Both the position numbers and the translations under genes were made by a program. From the NCBI GenBank assembly GCA_036160575.1, contig JAYYDT010000086.1, positions 1-27,722 on the forward strand: a DNA stretch of 27,722 nucleotides. Direction: 5' to 3'. The notes beneath the pieces were generated by a model. That model was not told the DNA's origin and did no database searches. It saw only the letters and a program-made list of their open reading frames with translations. The stretch comes from TMED26 sp002694075 (GTDB lineage Bacteria; Pseudomonadota; Alphaproteobacteria; Thalassobaculales; Thalassobaculaceae). Positions 8,210 through 15,815 of this stretch are shown here, piece after piece (the stretch's first letter is position 1; each line of letters begins with the position of its first letter).

Positions 8210-10124
8210 GGCCCGCCCACGTCCCCCGTATCATCGCTAAAAGTTTTGCGCGCCGTTTGGGCTCCCGCGTCGCCACCCTCAAAATGTCACGGCCGACCGC
8301 GGCCACTTCAAACAGGATATAACCCGGCCAACGGGCGGCGTATTCGCGCCACAGGGTGACCCGGTTGCGATAAATGGTGTGCAGCCGGGCGGCCGGATGG
8401 GCTTGGCGCCGGCCATCGTCGGCGACACTGCCAAAGCGGTGCCGTAAGCCGGCGGCGCCGACAGCGCGGATGGTCAGTCCGGCACGCCGCAGCCGAAAGC
8501 AAAAGTCGATATCGATATAATCGACAAAAAAAGCCGCCCGCATATTCCCGACGCGACGCAGGGCATCGGCGGAAATCAGGCTCCCGGAGGCCGCCGCGAA
8601 CGCCACCCCCGACACCGTCACCGCCGGGTCCAAGCGCAGGCGCCGCACCCAACCGGCCGATCCAGCCAGGTAAAGCGGCGCGTCGACACTGCCGTCCGGA
8701 TCGAACAAGCGTGGCACCGCCATGCCAACCCGCGCCGGCGCCGGATCGGCGGCCACCCCGGCGAGCAACCGCGGCACCATGTCCGCCGCCGGCAAGCTGT
8801 CATGGTCAAGCGTCAAAACCCAATCCATATCCGCCGCCAATGCCGCCGCGATGCCTTGATTCTGCGCCGCGCCAAGACCGCGGTTGGTGTCATTCTCGAT
8901 CAGGGTGGCGTGCCTGCCGGCCGCCATCACCGCCGCCCGTACCCGCGCGCGGGCCGGCGCCTCCGACCCATTGTCAACGACCCAGACATGCGCCACTTGG
9001 CCCGTCAATCGCATCAAGGTTTCGGATAAATCGATGTCCGGGTCAAAGGTTACGATGACCGCCGCCACCCGCGCCGTCGTCGGGTCGGTGGCCGGTGGCG
9101 TCAAGCACATGTCTTTTGGCGGGATCTGCCGCAGATCGATCGCCCGTCGCCACAACGCCCACGGCGACCAGGTCAGCGCCGCCGCCACCGCTCGGACCGA
9201 CGCCGTGCGCGACCGCTGAATGCGTTGACGCTGCCGCCACAGTTCCGCCGGTTGGCTCACAACCTCGGCCAAGGCCGCGACTCTGGCGCCGCCCTGGCCG
9301 TGGCGCCAGGCCCGCACGAGGCCAAGCAATTCATTGATCGCCACCAGCGGCAACGCCGGCCAGAGGAGCGGCGCCGGCATATTCCGCAGCCACGTGCGCA
9401 GACGGTTGCGCACCACATGACGCACAACGAATTCGCTGGCCGCGGCGCCGGCCGGAGAGCCGATATGGCGCACTTCGGCCGATGGCACCAATACCGTGGG
9501 AATGCCGCTTAGTTGGGCACGAAAGGCGAAATCCACATCCTCGTAGTAACAAAAAAAGCTTTCCTCGAACCCGCCCAAACGTGTGAATAGGTCACGCGGC
9601 AAAAACATCGCCGCGCCGCATGCGCCGAACACCGCGCCTTCGGATAAGGGCGCCGGCGGCCGCCGCCCGGCGCCGCCGCGCCAGGCCACGCCCAGCACAT
9701 GGTAGGGATCGCCGGCGCCATCAAGATAAGCCGGCGCGGCCTCTTGTCTTTGCAGGGACGCGAACATCACCTGCGCCGGATAACGGCCGCTGGCGGATAA
9801 TAGGGCCGCCAACCAGCCGGGCGTGGCAAATGCGTCCGGGTTCAACAAAGCCAGCCAACGGCCGCGCGCCTGGCCGGCCGCCCGGTTGATCCCGGCCGCG
9901 AAACCGAGATTGCCGCCGGCCAGATCCAACGTCAGTGCCGTCGGCGCGCGCGCGATCGACGCCACGGAGCGATCGGCCGACCCGTTATCGACGACAATAA
10001 CCTCAAAGTCGTCCATCGTCTGATCGGCCAACGCGGCCAGGCAGCGCGCCAAATTCGGCCCGGAATTGTAATTGACGATCAACACCGAGACGAGCGGTGA
10101 CGATGAGGCGGCGGCGTCAATCAT
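8169..10124 (-). CDS. Double-domain GT2 glycosyltransferase (two fused GT-A domains)
   Basis: 651 residues containing two complete GT2 domains. The first (about 11-250) has VSVLIVNYN, VVDNGSAD, GGNLGFAAGIN, LLNPDA (93-98) and CYYEDVDFAFRA (192-203), resembling WbbL. A helical linker (about 255-340) leads to the second (about 353-640), with AAVIVTFDPD, VVDNGSE, NRGLGAAQNQG, LTLDHDS (437-443) and FFVDYIDIDFCFRL (532-545), resembling the RfbF/RhlC-type rhamnosyltransferases. Both keep their metal motifs, so both are probably active, perhaps adding alternating sugars. An internal Met at 339 could mark an ancestral gene border, but no ribosome-binding site precedes it. Convergent overlap with the neighbouring single-domain enzyme, and proximity to rmlBCDA, argue for a rhamnose-containing surface polysaccharide. 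Confidence 0.88.
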   Translation of the reverse strand: MIDAAASSSPLVSVLIVNYNSGPNLARCLAALADQTMDDFEVIVVDNGSADRSVASIARAPTALTLDLAGGNLGFAAGINRAAGQARGRWLALLNPDAFATPGWLAALLSASGRYPAQVMFASLQRQEAAPAYLDGAGDPYHVLGVAWRGGAGRRPPAPLSEGAVFGACGAAMFLPRDLFTRLGGFEESFFCYYEDVDFAFRAQLSGIPTVLVPSAEVRHIGSPAGAAASEFVVRHVVRNRLRTWLRNMPAPLLWPALPLVAINELLGLVRAWRHGQGGARVAALAEVVSQPAELWRQRQRIQRSRTASVRAVAAALTWSPWALWRRAIDLRQIPPKDMCLTPPATDPTTARVAAVIVTFDPDIDLSETLMRLTGQVAHVWVVDNGSEAPARARVRAAVMAAGRHATLIENDTNRGLGAAQNQGIAAALAADMDWVLTLDHDSLPAADMVPRLLAGVAADPAPARVGMAVPRLFDPDGSVDAPLYLAGSAGWVRRLRLDPAVTVSGVAFAAASGSLISADALRRVGNMRAAFFVDYIDIDFCFRLRRAGLTIRAVGAAGLRHRFGSVADDGRRQAHPAARLHTIYRNRVTLWREYAARWPGYILFEVAAVGRDILRVATREPKRRAKLLAMIRGTWAGLTGREAADRHEPV

Positions 10125-10212
10125 GCGGCATGGGCTTCGCGAAATGGCGGACCGGTCTAGCCTATCACGTCCCCGCGCACAGCGGGCAAAACGCCGTCGC
10201 CGGTGGACGCCG

Positions 10213-11079
10213 TCAGCTGTCGGCGGCGGTCAGCAAGGATAGGATATTGGCCGGCAGGGCGAAAGCGGCGACATGCACCGCCGGCGTGTAATAACGGCAA
10301 GTGATGCCAGCGGCGGCGAAACGGGTTTCGATCACCTCCACCGATTGGGCGCGCAAGGCGGCGGCGTCAGTGCCCCAGCCGAAAGCCATATGGCCGCCCT
10401 GATAAGTCGGCACCGGCGCCACGTAGAACCACATATCGGCGAGACAGGCTCCCAGGCGGCGGTAGGTGTCGGTCACCTCTTCGCCCTGCACGAAAGGCAC
10501 GCCGTTCTGAGTCACGATCACACCGCCCGGTCGCAGCGCCCGCGCGCAGGCTTGATAAAACGGCGCGCTGAACAAAACCTCGCCGGGGCCGATCGGATCG
10601 GTGGAATCGACAATGATCACGTCGAAACGTTGCGCGGTCTCGGCGACGAAGCGGGCGCCATCGGCGATTTCCAGACTTAGACGAGGGTCGTCAAAGGCGC
10701 CCGCGCTCAACGATGGCAGATAAGTGCGACAAAGCTCGACCACCCCGGCGTCAATCTCGACCATGGTCACCTGTTCCACGTCGCTGTGGCGCAGACATTC
10801 ACGGGCCATGCCGCCATCGCCGCCGCCAATGATCAAAATCTGGCGTGCTTGGCCATGGGCCAGGATTGGCACATGGGTCATCATCTCATGGTAGACGAAT
10901 TCGTCGCCTTCGGTGGTTTGCACCACCCCGTCAAGGGCCAGAACCCGACCGAATAGATTGTTCTCGAAAATAACCAAATCTTGGTGCGCGGTCTTATCTC
11001 GGTAGATCAGGCGATCCACCGACAGCATCTGGCCATACCCCTGGTGCAGCGTCTCGCTAAAGACGACATCACCCATCAA
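10213..11079 (-). CDS. speE: Spermidine synthase
   Basis: 288 residues. It transfers the aminopropyl group from decarboxylated S-adenosylmethionine to putrescine. Family marks are the N-terminal beta domain (QDLVIFENNLFGRVLALDG), YHEMM (63-67), the nucleotide loop IGGGDGG (84-90), VEID (107-110), and the catalytic DSTDPIGP (158-165). Two ATG codons in tandem occur at the start (11079 and 11076); both overlap the speD stop codon, so speD and speE are translationally coupled. The residue pattern and the speD neighbour make spermidine synthase the most likely specificity, though related aminopropyltransferases cannot be excluded from sequence alone. Confidence 0.94.
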   Translation of the reverse strand: MMGDVVFSETLHQGYGQMLSVDRLIYRDKTAHQDLVIFENNLFGRVLALDGVVQTTEGDEFVYHEMMTHVPILAHGQARQILIIGGGDGGMARECLRHSDVEQVTMVEIDAGVVELCRTYLPSLSAGAFDDPRLSLEIADGARFVAETAQRFDVIIVDSTDPIGPGEVLFSAPFYQACARALRPGGVIVTQNGVPFVQGEEVTDTYRRLGACLADMWFYVAPVPTYQGGHMAFGWGTDAAALRAQSVEVIETRFAAAGITCRYYTPAVHVAAFALPANILSLLTAADS

Positions 11080-11537
11080 AGGATCCCGCGTTTGTGATCG
11101 TTGATTTGCACCGCGCTGGGCTCGAAAGCGTCGCGCAGGACCGCGATGGCGCGATAGGGATCGGCGTCACCGCACATGAACACGTCCAAGGCGGCGTATT
11201 GCCGCTCCGGCCAGGTGTGGATGCTGATGTGGGATTCCGCCAAAACGGCCACCCCGGAGACCCCGGCGTTGGGCGTGAAATGATGCAAGTGAATATGCAA
11301 CAAGGTGGCGCCGGACAGCTGCACGGCTTGGCGCAGGGTCGTCTCGATAAAAGCGATGTCGTCGAGCCGGCGCGCACCCCAAAGATCGATAATCAAATGG
11401 GTGCCGGCGAAGCACAGCCCGTCACGTTGCACGAAGTGATCAAGCGCGCCTGTTTCCCCGGCCTGCGGCCCGTCCACGGTCGCCGGCATGGTCGCCGAAT
11501 TCATCCCCAATTCTCGAAGCGCGACGCTTTTCGCCAT
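11076..11537 (-). CDS. speD: S-adenosylmethionine decarboxylase proenzyme (pyruvoyl)
   Basis: 153 residues from the ATG with a clear GGAGG five bases upstream; a TTG four codons earlier is less likely. The proenzyme self-cleaves between Glu101 and Ser102 in AESHISIHTWPE, and the serine becomes the pyruvoyl cofactor. Processing His107 and proton-donor Cys122 (DVFMCGD) stand at the same spacing as in characterised class 1b bacterial enzymes (Ser, +5 His, +20 Cys). It supplies decarboxylated AdoMet to speE, whose start overlaps the stop. An N-terminal extension of about 30 residues (rich in Ala, Thr, Gly) precedes the conserved core. A second, divergent family member is at 19555-19929. Confidence 0.95.
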   Translation of the reverse strand: MAKSVALRELGMNSATMPATVDGPQAGETGALDHFVQRDGLCFAGTHLIIDLWGARRLDDIAFIETTLRQAVQLSGATLLHIHLHHFTPNAGVSGVAVLAESHISIHTWPERQYAALDVFMCGDADPYRAIAVLRDAFEPSAVQINDHKRGIL

Positions 11538-11692
11538 CGAGCCCTCCAAAACCAGCAGACGACTCCCCGACCCGGGTGATGGATCGCTTTGTCACGGTAT
11601 ACAGAGCGACACCAAAGGTTGGGCCGCCACCAAGCCGCGTGTTCTGAAGCCATTTGGTCAGAATGGCAAGGTTTTTCGTGTCGCCGTGGGAT

Positions 11693-12697
11693 TTATCGCC
11701 GCCGCCGCCGATCCCGACGTGGCGAGGCCGCGCTCGCCATGTTCCATGGCACACCAAGAACGGCCGCGATACGGTCACGATCACACCGGCCGCCCGGCGC
11801 GCGATCCGCCAAGGCGGCCGCCATCGCCGCGACATGGAGCGGCCCGGTACCACAGCACCCCCCGATGATCCGCGCCCCGGCGTCACGCGCCAAACACGCA
11901 TAGTCGGCCATGGTCGCGGGCGCCGCCCGATAACACACCTGGCCCTGGTCGATAAACGGCACCCCGCAATTGCCCTTGACCGCCAGGTCGCCAGATGGCG
12001 CCGCGGCGGCGATGTCGAGGACCGTGTCCAGCGCCTCGGCGGGGCCGATGCCGCAATTGGCGCCGAGCGCGTTGGGTGCGCCGTCGCCGGTTACCCAAAA
12101 CCCGGCGAAATCAGCTGGCGCCACGCCCATCATGGTGCGCTGATGGGTGTCGAAGCTCATCGTGCACACAACCGGCAAGCCGGTCGCGCGAGCGGCCGCC
12201 ACAGCGGTCTTGACCTCGGCCTCGTCAGACATGGTTTCAACCCATAGAAGATCGACACCGCCGGCCGCCAAAGCGGTCGCTTGCTCGGTGAAAATGGCCG
12301 CCGCCGCGTCATCGGTCAACGGCCCAAGAGGCGTGAACAAACTGCCCGTTGGCCCCATGGAACCCGCCACCCACGCGGGTTTACCGGTGCGCCGGCGATG
12401 GTCCTCGACGGCGTCGCGCGCCACTTCGGCGGCCGCCCGGTTAAGGGCCGCGACCTGATCGCCTTGTCGGTGGAGTTCCAGGCGCGGGCGGTTGGCGCCA
12501 AAGCTGTTGGTGAGGATCAGATCGCTGCCGGCGGCCAGGAACGCGGCGTGCGCGGCGCGCACCGACTGGCGGCGCGTCACGTTCCAAATCTCCGGACTGT
12601 CCCCGGCGGGCAAACCTTGTGCGAAAAAACTGGTGCCGAGACCGCCGTCGGCCAAAAGCCAACGGCGCCCGCCAAACAAGCCATCAAGACCGGCCAT
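11693..12697 (-). CDS. Homocysteine S-methyltransferase family protein (possibly betaine-dependent)
   Basis: 334 residues of the Pfam homocysteine S-methyltransferase barrel. Visible are LLADGGLGTSF (14-24), TNSFGANR (63-70), GSMGPTG (112-118), Cys215 in GANCGIG and GGCCGT (279-284), which together provide the three zinc-ligand cysteines. It remethylates homocysteine to methionine with a small methyl donor such as betaine or S-methylmethionine; the donor is not decided by the sequence. It lies upstream of and on the same strand as speD-speE, which consume AdoMet, so the arrangement suits methionine supply for polyamine synthesis, but a 155-base gap separates them. The last 35 or so residues are an Arg-rich tail without family similarity. 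The start lies three bases after the DUF1289 stop. Confidence 0.9.
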   Translation of the reverse strand: MAGLDGLFGGRRWLLADGGLGTSFFAQGLPAGDSPEIWNVTRRQSVRAAHAAFLAAGSDLILTNSFGANRPRLELHRQGDQVAALNRAAAEVARDAVEDHRRRTGKPAWVAGSMGPTGSLFTPLGPLTDDAAAAIFTEQATALAAGGVDLLWVETMSDEAEVKTAVAAARATGLPVVCTMSFDTHQRTMMGVAPADFAGFWVTGDGAPNALGANCGIGPAEALDTVLDIAAAAPSGDLAVKGNCGVPFIDQGQVCYRAAPATMADYACLARDAGARIIGGCCGTGPLHVAAMAAALADRAPGGRCDRDRIAAVLGVPWNMASAASPRRDRRRRR

Positions 12698-12700
12698 CGC

Positions 12701-12931
12701 CTAGTCCGTCACCGCCCGCCGCCGCGTGCGCCGCCGGCGATCCTTGCCCGCCACCGCGCGCCGGACGCGCAACGCCTCAAGCAACTCGTGGCGACCGGCA
12801 TTATCCAGCGTCGGCCAGTTCGATATCTCAGCTAAAGTGCGGAAGCACCCAAGGCAGGTCTGATCGTCCGGATTGATGGTGCAAACGCCAATACACGGCG
12901 ATGGCAGCGGCCGTTGCGGCGACAAATCCAT
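12701..12931 (-). CDS. DUF1289 small Cys-rich protein
   Basis: 76 residues. The start is the ATG after a GGGGGGG run rather than the ATG 69 bases upstream, because the conserved part begins soon after. The DUF1289 signature is present: SPCIGVC, then CLGCFRTLAEISNW, with cysteines at 13, 17, 26 and 29 in a C-x3-C-x8-C-x2-C arrangement that could bind a metal. Function is unknown; the family is widespread in proteobacteria, often next to metabolic genes. The C-terminus is strongly basic (RRRRTRRR), possibly nucleic-acid binding by charge alone. It is followed after three bases by the homocysteine methyltransferase, so co-expression is likely. A second DUF1289 protein occurs at 21667-21942. Confidence 0.85.
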   Translation of the reverse strand: MDLSPQRPLPSPCIGVCTINPDDQTCLGCFRTLAEISNWPTLDNAGRHELLEALRVRRAVAGKDRRRRTRRRAVTD

Positions 12932-13013
12932 CGCCCCCCCTTTATGCGTCGGTGTAACTCGCGCTATGCGAGCATAGCGTGATTCGTGGGCCGATTTCAA
13001 CCATGGCCGGCGG

Positions 13014-13583
13014 TTAGGCCGCCGCGGTCACCTCGCGCTCATAAGCCTCGACAAGGGCGATGAACTTTTCCAGCGCCGCTTCGGTGGCCGCCCCGCCAAT
13101 ACCCGTCACCAAGTTGCCGTCATGAACCACTTCGCTTTCCTGCCAGCGGCCACCGGCGGTTTCGGCTTCAGCGCGGCAGTCCTCGGCCCCGGTGAGGGCA
13201 CGGCCGGAAAGATTATCTGTGACCCCCAGCAAACGCACCGCGTCACTGAACGCCAGGACCGGGGTTTCGGCCCGCATAAAGGCCGCCAAAATGCGCTTGG
13301 CATGGGCGTCCTCAACCAATTTTTCCATACTGCGCATGCCACCTGGCACGATCAGCCCATCAAAGTCGATCGCCAAGGTCTCGGCCAAGTCGCCGTCGAC
13401 CGGGAAAAAATGCCCCCAGGTGTTCTCATACCAACCATTCACCAAGCCATTGGCCCGGCTGACCACTTTCACCGTGGCGCCGGCTTGCAGCAGACGCTTT
13501 TGCGGTTCGGTGAATTCGGTCTCCTCAAAGCCATTGGCGACCATGATGGCGACGTGTTTACCATTCAGGGGGCGATCGGTCAT
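13014..13583 (-). CDS. DJ-1/PfpI (type 1 glutamine amidotransferase-like) family protein lacking the nucleophile cysteine
   Basis: 189 residues from the ATG preceded by GGAGAA. Fold marks: HVAIMVANGFEETEF with the conserved Glu20/21, DGLIVPGGMRS (75-85) and the nucleophile-elbow region LAFSDAVRLLG (110-120). In PfpI-type members this last stretch reads like AICHGPxLL, with Cys as the nucleophile and a following His; here they are Ser113 and Asp114. The C-terminal part (HDGNLVTGIGG) fits PfpI-type proteins such as stress protease or deglycase homologues. The loss of Cys and His suggests a non-peptidase role or a changed chemistry. Sits alone, with a long upstream region holding a dyad. Confidence 0.88.
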   Translation of the reverse strand: MTDRPLNGKHVAIMVANGFEETEFTEPQKRLLQAGATVKVVSRANGLVNGWYENTWGHFFPVDGDLAETLAIDFDGLIVPGGMRSMEKLVEDAHAKRILAAFMRAETPVLAFSDAVRLLGVTDNLSGRALTGAEDCRAEAETAGGRWQESEVVHDGNLVTGIGGAATEAALEKFIALVEAYEREVTAAA

Positions 13584-13685
13584 GCAGTTCTCCGTAGTCA
13601 AAGTGGTTCCGGGGCGCGGGGTGCGGGGCGACCGTCGCACCGCTCAAAAGTCCAAAGCCCGTTGGCGTGGCGCGCAGCCTCCAAC

Positions 13686-13706
13686 GTGGTACGTAATACT
13701 TACCAC
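13686..13706. promoter_or_regulatory. Dyad upstream of the PfpI-family gene (possible operator)
   Basis: GTGGTA at 13686-13691 and TACCAC at 13701-13706 form a perfect six-base inverted repeat with a nine-base spacer. It lies about 100 bases upstream of the PfpI-family ATG on the minus strand, a place suited to a regulator site. The inner sequence, containing GTAC and GTAAGTAT motifs, resembles redox-responsive HxlR-type operators, but that is only a resemblance. Confidence 0.35.
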
Positions 13707-13959
13707 ATTGCGCAGAGGCCGTTCCGACAAAAGGCGATCAGGATATGAGGGCAAATAACGCTCTGAGCGGTAAAATTCAAGCCTCATGGCCCGCTTTTCG
13801 ACCATTCCGCCGGGATCGTGCTACGCCCGCCCCTTGTGATCCTGACAAGGTTCGAGGGCTCAAAGCATCAGGAATGCGCGTGGCGGATTTCCGTCGTGAG
13901 TTGAGGGCCTGAAAGCCGTCTGTGGATCGGCCGCCGTGTCGGAAAGACCGCGATAACCT

Positions 13960-13988
13960 TTGAAAAACGCCGTTCTGAAAGATGTATA
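13960..13988 (+). promoter_or_regulatory. Likely sigma-70 promoter of tRNA-Gly
   Basis: TTGAAA (13960-13965) and TGTATA (13983-13988) are separated by 17 bases. Transcription would begin near 13995, about 26 bases before the mature tRNA, a usual leader length. No other good pair lies closer. Confidence 0.5.
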
Positions 13989-14020
13989 TCGCGCTCAGGA
14001 TGTGATAATAACTACGGTGC

Positions 14021-14094
14021 GCGGGTATGGTGAAAAGGTATCACGAGAGCTTCCCAAGCTCCAGTTACGAGTTCGATTCTCGTTACCCGCTCCA
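14021..14094 (+). tRNA. tRNA-Gly(CCC)
   Basis: A 74-base cloverleaf with encoded CCA. Acceptor strands GCGGGTA and TACCCGC pair fully, the D stem is GTGA/TCAC, the anticodon loop TTCCCAA carries CCC flanked by a GAGC/GCTC stem, and the T arm has the loop TTCGATTC. The discriminator base is T, as in bacterial tRNA-Gly. The 5-base anticodon stem has one A-C mismatch at its base. Confidence 0.93.
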
Positions 14095-14495
14095 ATCACC
14101 CAAAATGCCGCGGCGGAACTTTTACTTTATCGTCAATCTTATCGACGCCCATATGGGTTAGGTCAGATAGGGTCTCCGGACCTTTCGCCCGCGCGGGACC
14201 GTCGTCCTCCGCGACCATCTCGATTGACATGTTGTCGCCGACAGAGGACGCGCCCTGCGATCACGCGGCCGGGTCTATGGAATAGAGAGATTTATCCGTG
14301 AGTTATCGACGGTGGTTTGGGCGGTTTTGCGAGACTAAAAATTGGACACGCTTGATACCCACACCCTTAAATTGTCGAGAATTAGTACTTTTAATATAAT
14401 CCCTAAATAGTTATTTTTCCTTTGTCGCGCACCACGGCGATTTTGATGCGGAAACGTCACGGCGGCCGCCGTCGCGCGCCGGCACGGAGAACCCC
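14095..14495. other. Intergenic region between tRNA-Gly and the RTX gene
   Basis: About 400 bases without a gene. The right third is AT-rich and carries the probable RTX promoter at 14372-14400. No clear terminator follows the tRNA. Nothing else recognised. Confidence 0.6.
14372..14400 (+). promoter_or_regulatory. Likely sigma-70 promoter of the RTX gene
   Basis: TTGTCG (14372-14377) and a perfect TATAAT (14395-14400) with a 17-base spacer, in an AT-rich pocket of otherwise GC-rich DNA. Predicted start of transcription near 14407 gives an untranslated leader of about 89 bases. A GGAGA ribosome-binding site (14486-14490) precedes the ATG. Confidence 0.65.
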
Positions 14496-15719
14496 ATGTC
14501 GACACAGGAAACGTCAGTTGCCAATATTTCGACTTACGCGACGGCCGCCGTCGGCGTCACCACGCTCAGTATCACGTCAGGTGTTTTGGTCGCTGACACG
14601 CTGGCTTCCGTCAGCGGCTACACCACCTTGCAAGTCGGCACCAACGGCGCCCATGTCATCGATATCCCAAGCACTTTTTTAACGACCAGCGGCGCCACCC
14701 TGACGGTGAGTGTCACCAGCACACTCAGCGTTTCGCTCACCGGCGCCAATCTCGTCGGCAGTTCGACCGCGCTGGCCGCCACCGCCGGCGTCGGTGAAGA
14801 TACGCTAATTGGCGGCCCGGGCGCCGATACTCTAAGCGGCGGGTTTGGCGCCGATATTATCCGCGGCGGCGCCGGCATCGCGGCCGACAGCTTGATCGGT
14901 GGCGGCGGCGATGACAGCCTCACCGGCGGCGACGGAAACGACGTGTCGAGCGGCGGCGCCGACGACGATTTAATCTACGGCAACAACGGTCTCGACAGCC
15001 TAAGCGGCGGCGCCGGCACCGACGTGATCTATGGCGGTGCGGGCATTGACGTGGTGGTCGGCGGCGCCGGTGCCGACACGGCCTTTGGCGGCCTCGACGG
15101 CGACAGCCTGAGCGGCGGCGCCGCCAATGACGTTCTCTATGGCAACAAGGGCGGCGATAAACTTGTCGGCGGCGCCGGCAGCGACGGTTTGTACGGCGCG
15201 GCCGGCGCCGACAGTCTAAGCGGTGGCGCCGGTAACGACCTGATCTATGGCAACACCGATGGCGACACGCTGCTTGGCGGCGATCATAGCGATACCATGT
15301 TTGGCGGGCGCGCCAACGACCTTTTGGGCGGCAATGCCGGGGCTGATGTGGTCTACGGTAACAAGGGCGTCGACACCCTCTCCGGCGGCGCGGGCAACGA
15401 TATTTTATATGGCGGTCAAGGCAACGACCTGATCATCGCCACCAGCGGCGCCAACCAACTACACGGCAATCGCGGCGACGACACTCTATCGGGCGGAACC
15501 GGCGCCGATGTCTTCGTTTTCGGCGGCAATAGCGGCAACGATACCATCGTCGGTTTCAATTCCACCCAAGGCGACACCATCCGTCTGGCGACCGGCACCA
15601 CCTATACCGCGACAACCAGCGGCGGCAATCTGACCCTCACCCTCAATAACGGCGCGGTGGTTACGCTCGATAGCATCGCCTTGTCCAGCCTCAGCGACAG
15701 TTGGTTCGCCTATATCTAG
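14496..15719 (+). CDS. RTX (hemolysin-type calcium-binding repeat) secreted protein
   Basis: 407 residues. There is no N-terminal signal peptide; the first 95 or so residues are Thr/Ser/Val-rich beta-like sequence. From about residue 98 to 350 some 27 nonapeptides of the GGxGxDxLx type follow almost without interruption, forming a calcium-binding beta-roll. Many units come in a set of four (36 residues) that itself recurs, with LSGG and YGN marking positions. The last 60 residues (DTIVGFNSTQGDTIRL onward) form the non-repeat C-terminal cap in which a type I secretion signal is normally found. RTX proteins are exported by an ABC/HlyD/TolC system, which is not encoded here. No enzyme domain is recognised, so an adhesin or surface-layer-like role is more likely than a toxin. 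Confidence 0.92.
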   Translation: MSTQETSVANISTYATAAVGVTTLSITSGVLVADTLASVSGYTTLQVGTNGAHVIDIPSTFLTTSGATLTVSVTSTLSVSLTGANLVGSSTALAATAGVGEDTLIGGPGADTLSGGFGADIIRGGAGIAADSLIGGGGDDSLTGGDGNDVSSGGADDDLIYGNNGLDSLSGGAGTDVIYGGAGIDVVVGGAGADTAFGGLDGDSLSGGAANDVLYGNKGGDKLVGGAGSDGLYGAAGADSLSGGAGNDLIYGNTDGDTLLGGDHSDTMFGGRANDLLGGNAGADVVYGNKGVDTLSGGAGNDILYGGQGNDLIIATSGANQLHGNRGDDTLSGGTGADVFVFGGNSGNDTIVGFNSTQGDTIRLATGTTYTATTSGGNLTLTLNNGAVVTLDSIALSSLSDSWFAYI

Positions 15720-15815
15720 CGCCGATCTTCGGGGCGTCCTGGCGGTTGCACCGGCGGCCGCAGCGGTTAAGCTGAGTAAAGCAAACCAAATAGGCCGAAC
15801 ACGGGAGAGACCGCC

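Larger units (their letters stand above)
13584..14020. other. Intergenic region between the PfpI gene and tRNA-Gly
   Basis: No convincing gene; frames here are short and shadow-like. It holds an inverted repeat at 13686-13706, a hairpin at 13832-13850 (CCTTGT, seven-base loop, ACAAGG) without a following T-run, and the promoter of the tRNA near 13960. Confidence 0.6.

Noticed and set aside
9050..9110. Separate gene start at Met339 of the double glycosyltransferase
   Set aside because: No ribosome-binding site and no stop between domains; a single fused frame is simpler.
13832..13850. Hairpin as a terminator for the tRNA side
   Set aside because: No T-run on either strand and no gene ending beside it.
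14800..15500. Short repeats resembling a CRISPR array
   Set aside because: The repetition is the in-frame RTX nonapeptide array; there are no spacers of constant length and no cas genes.
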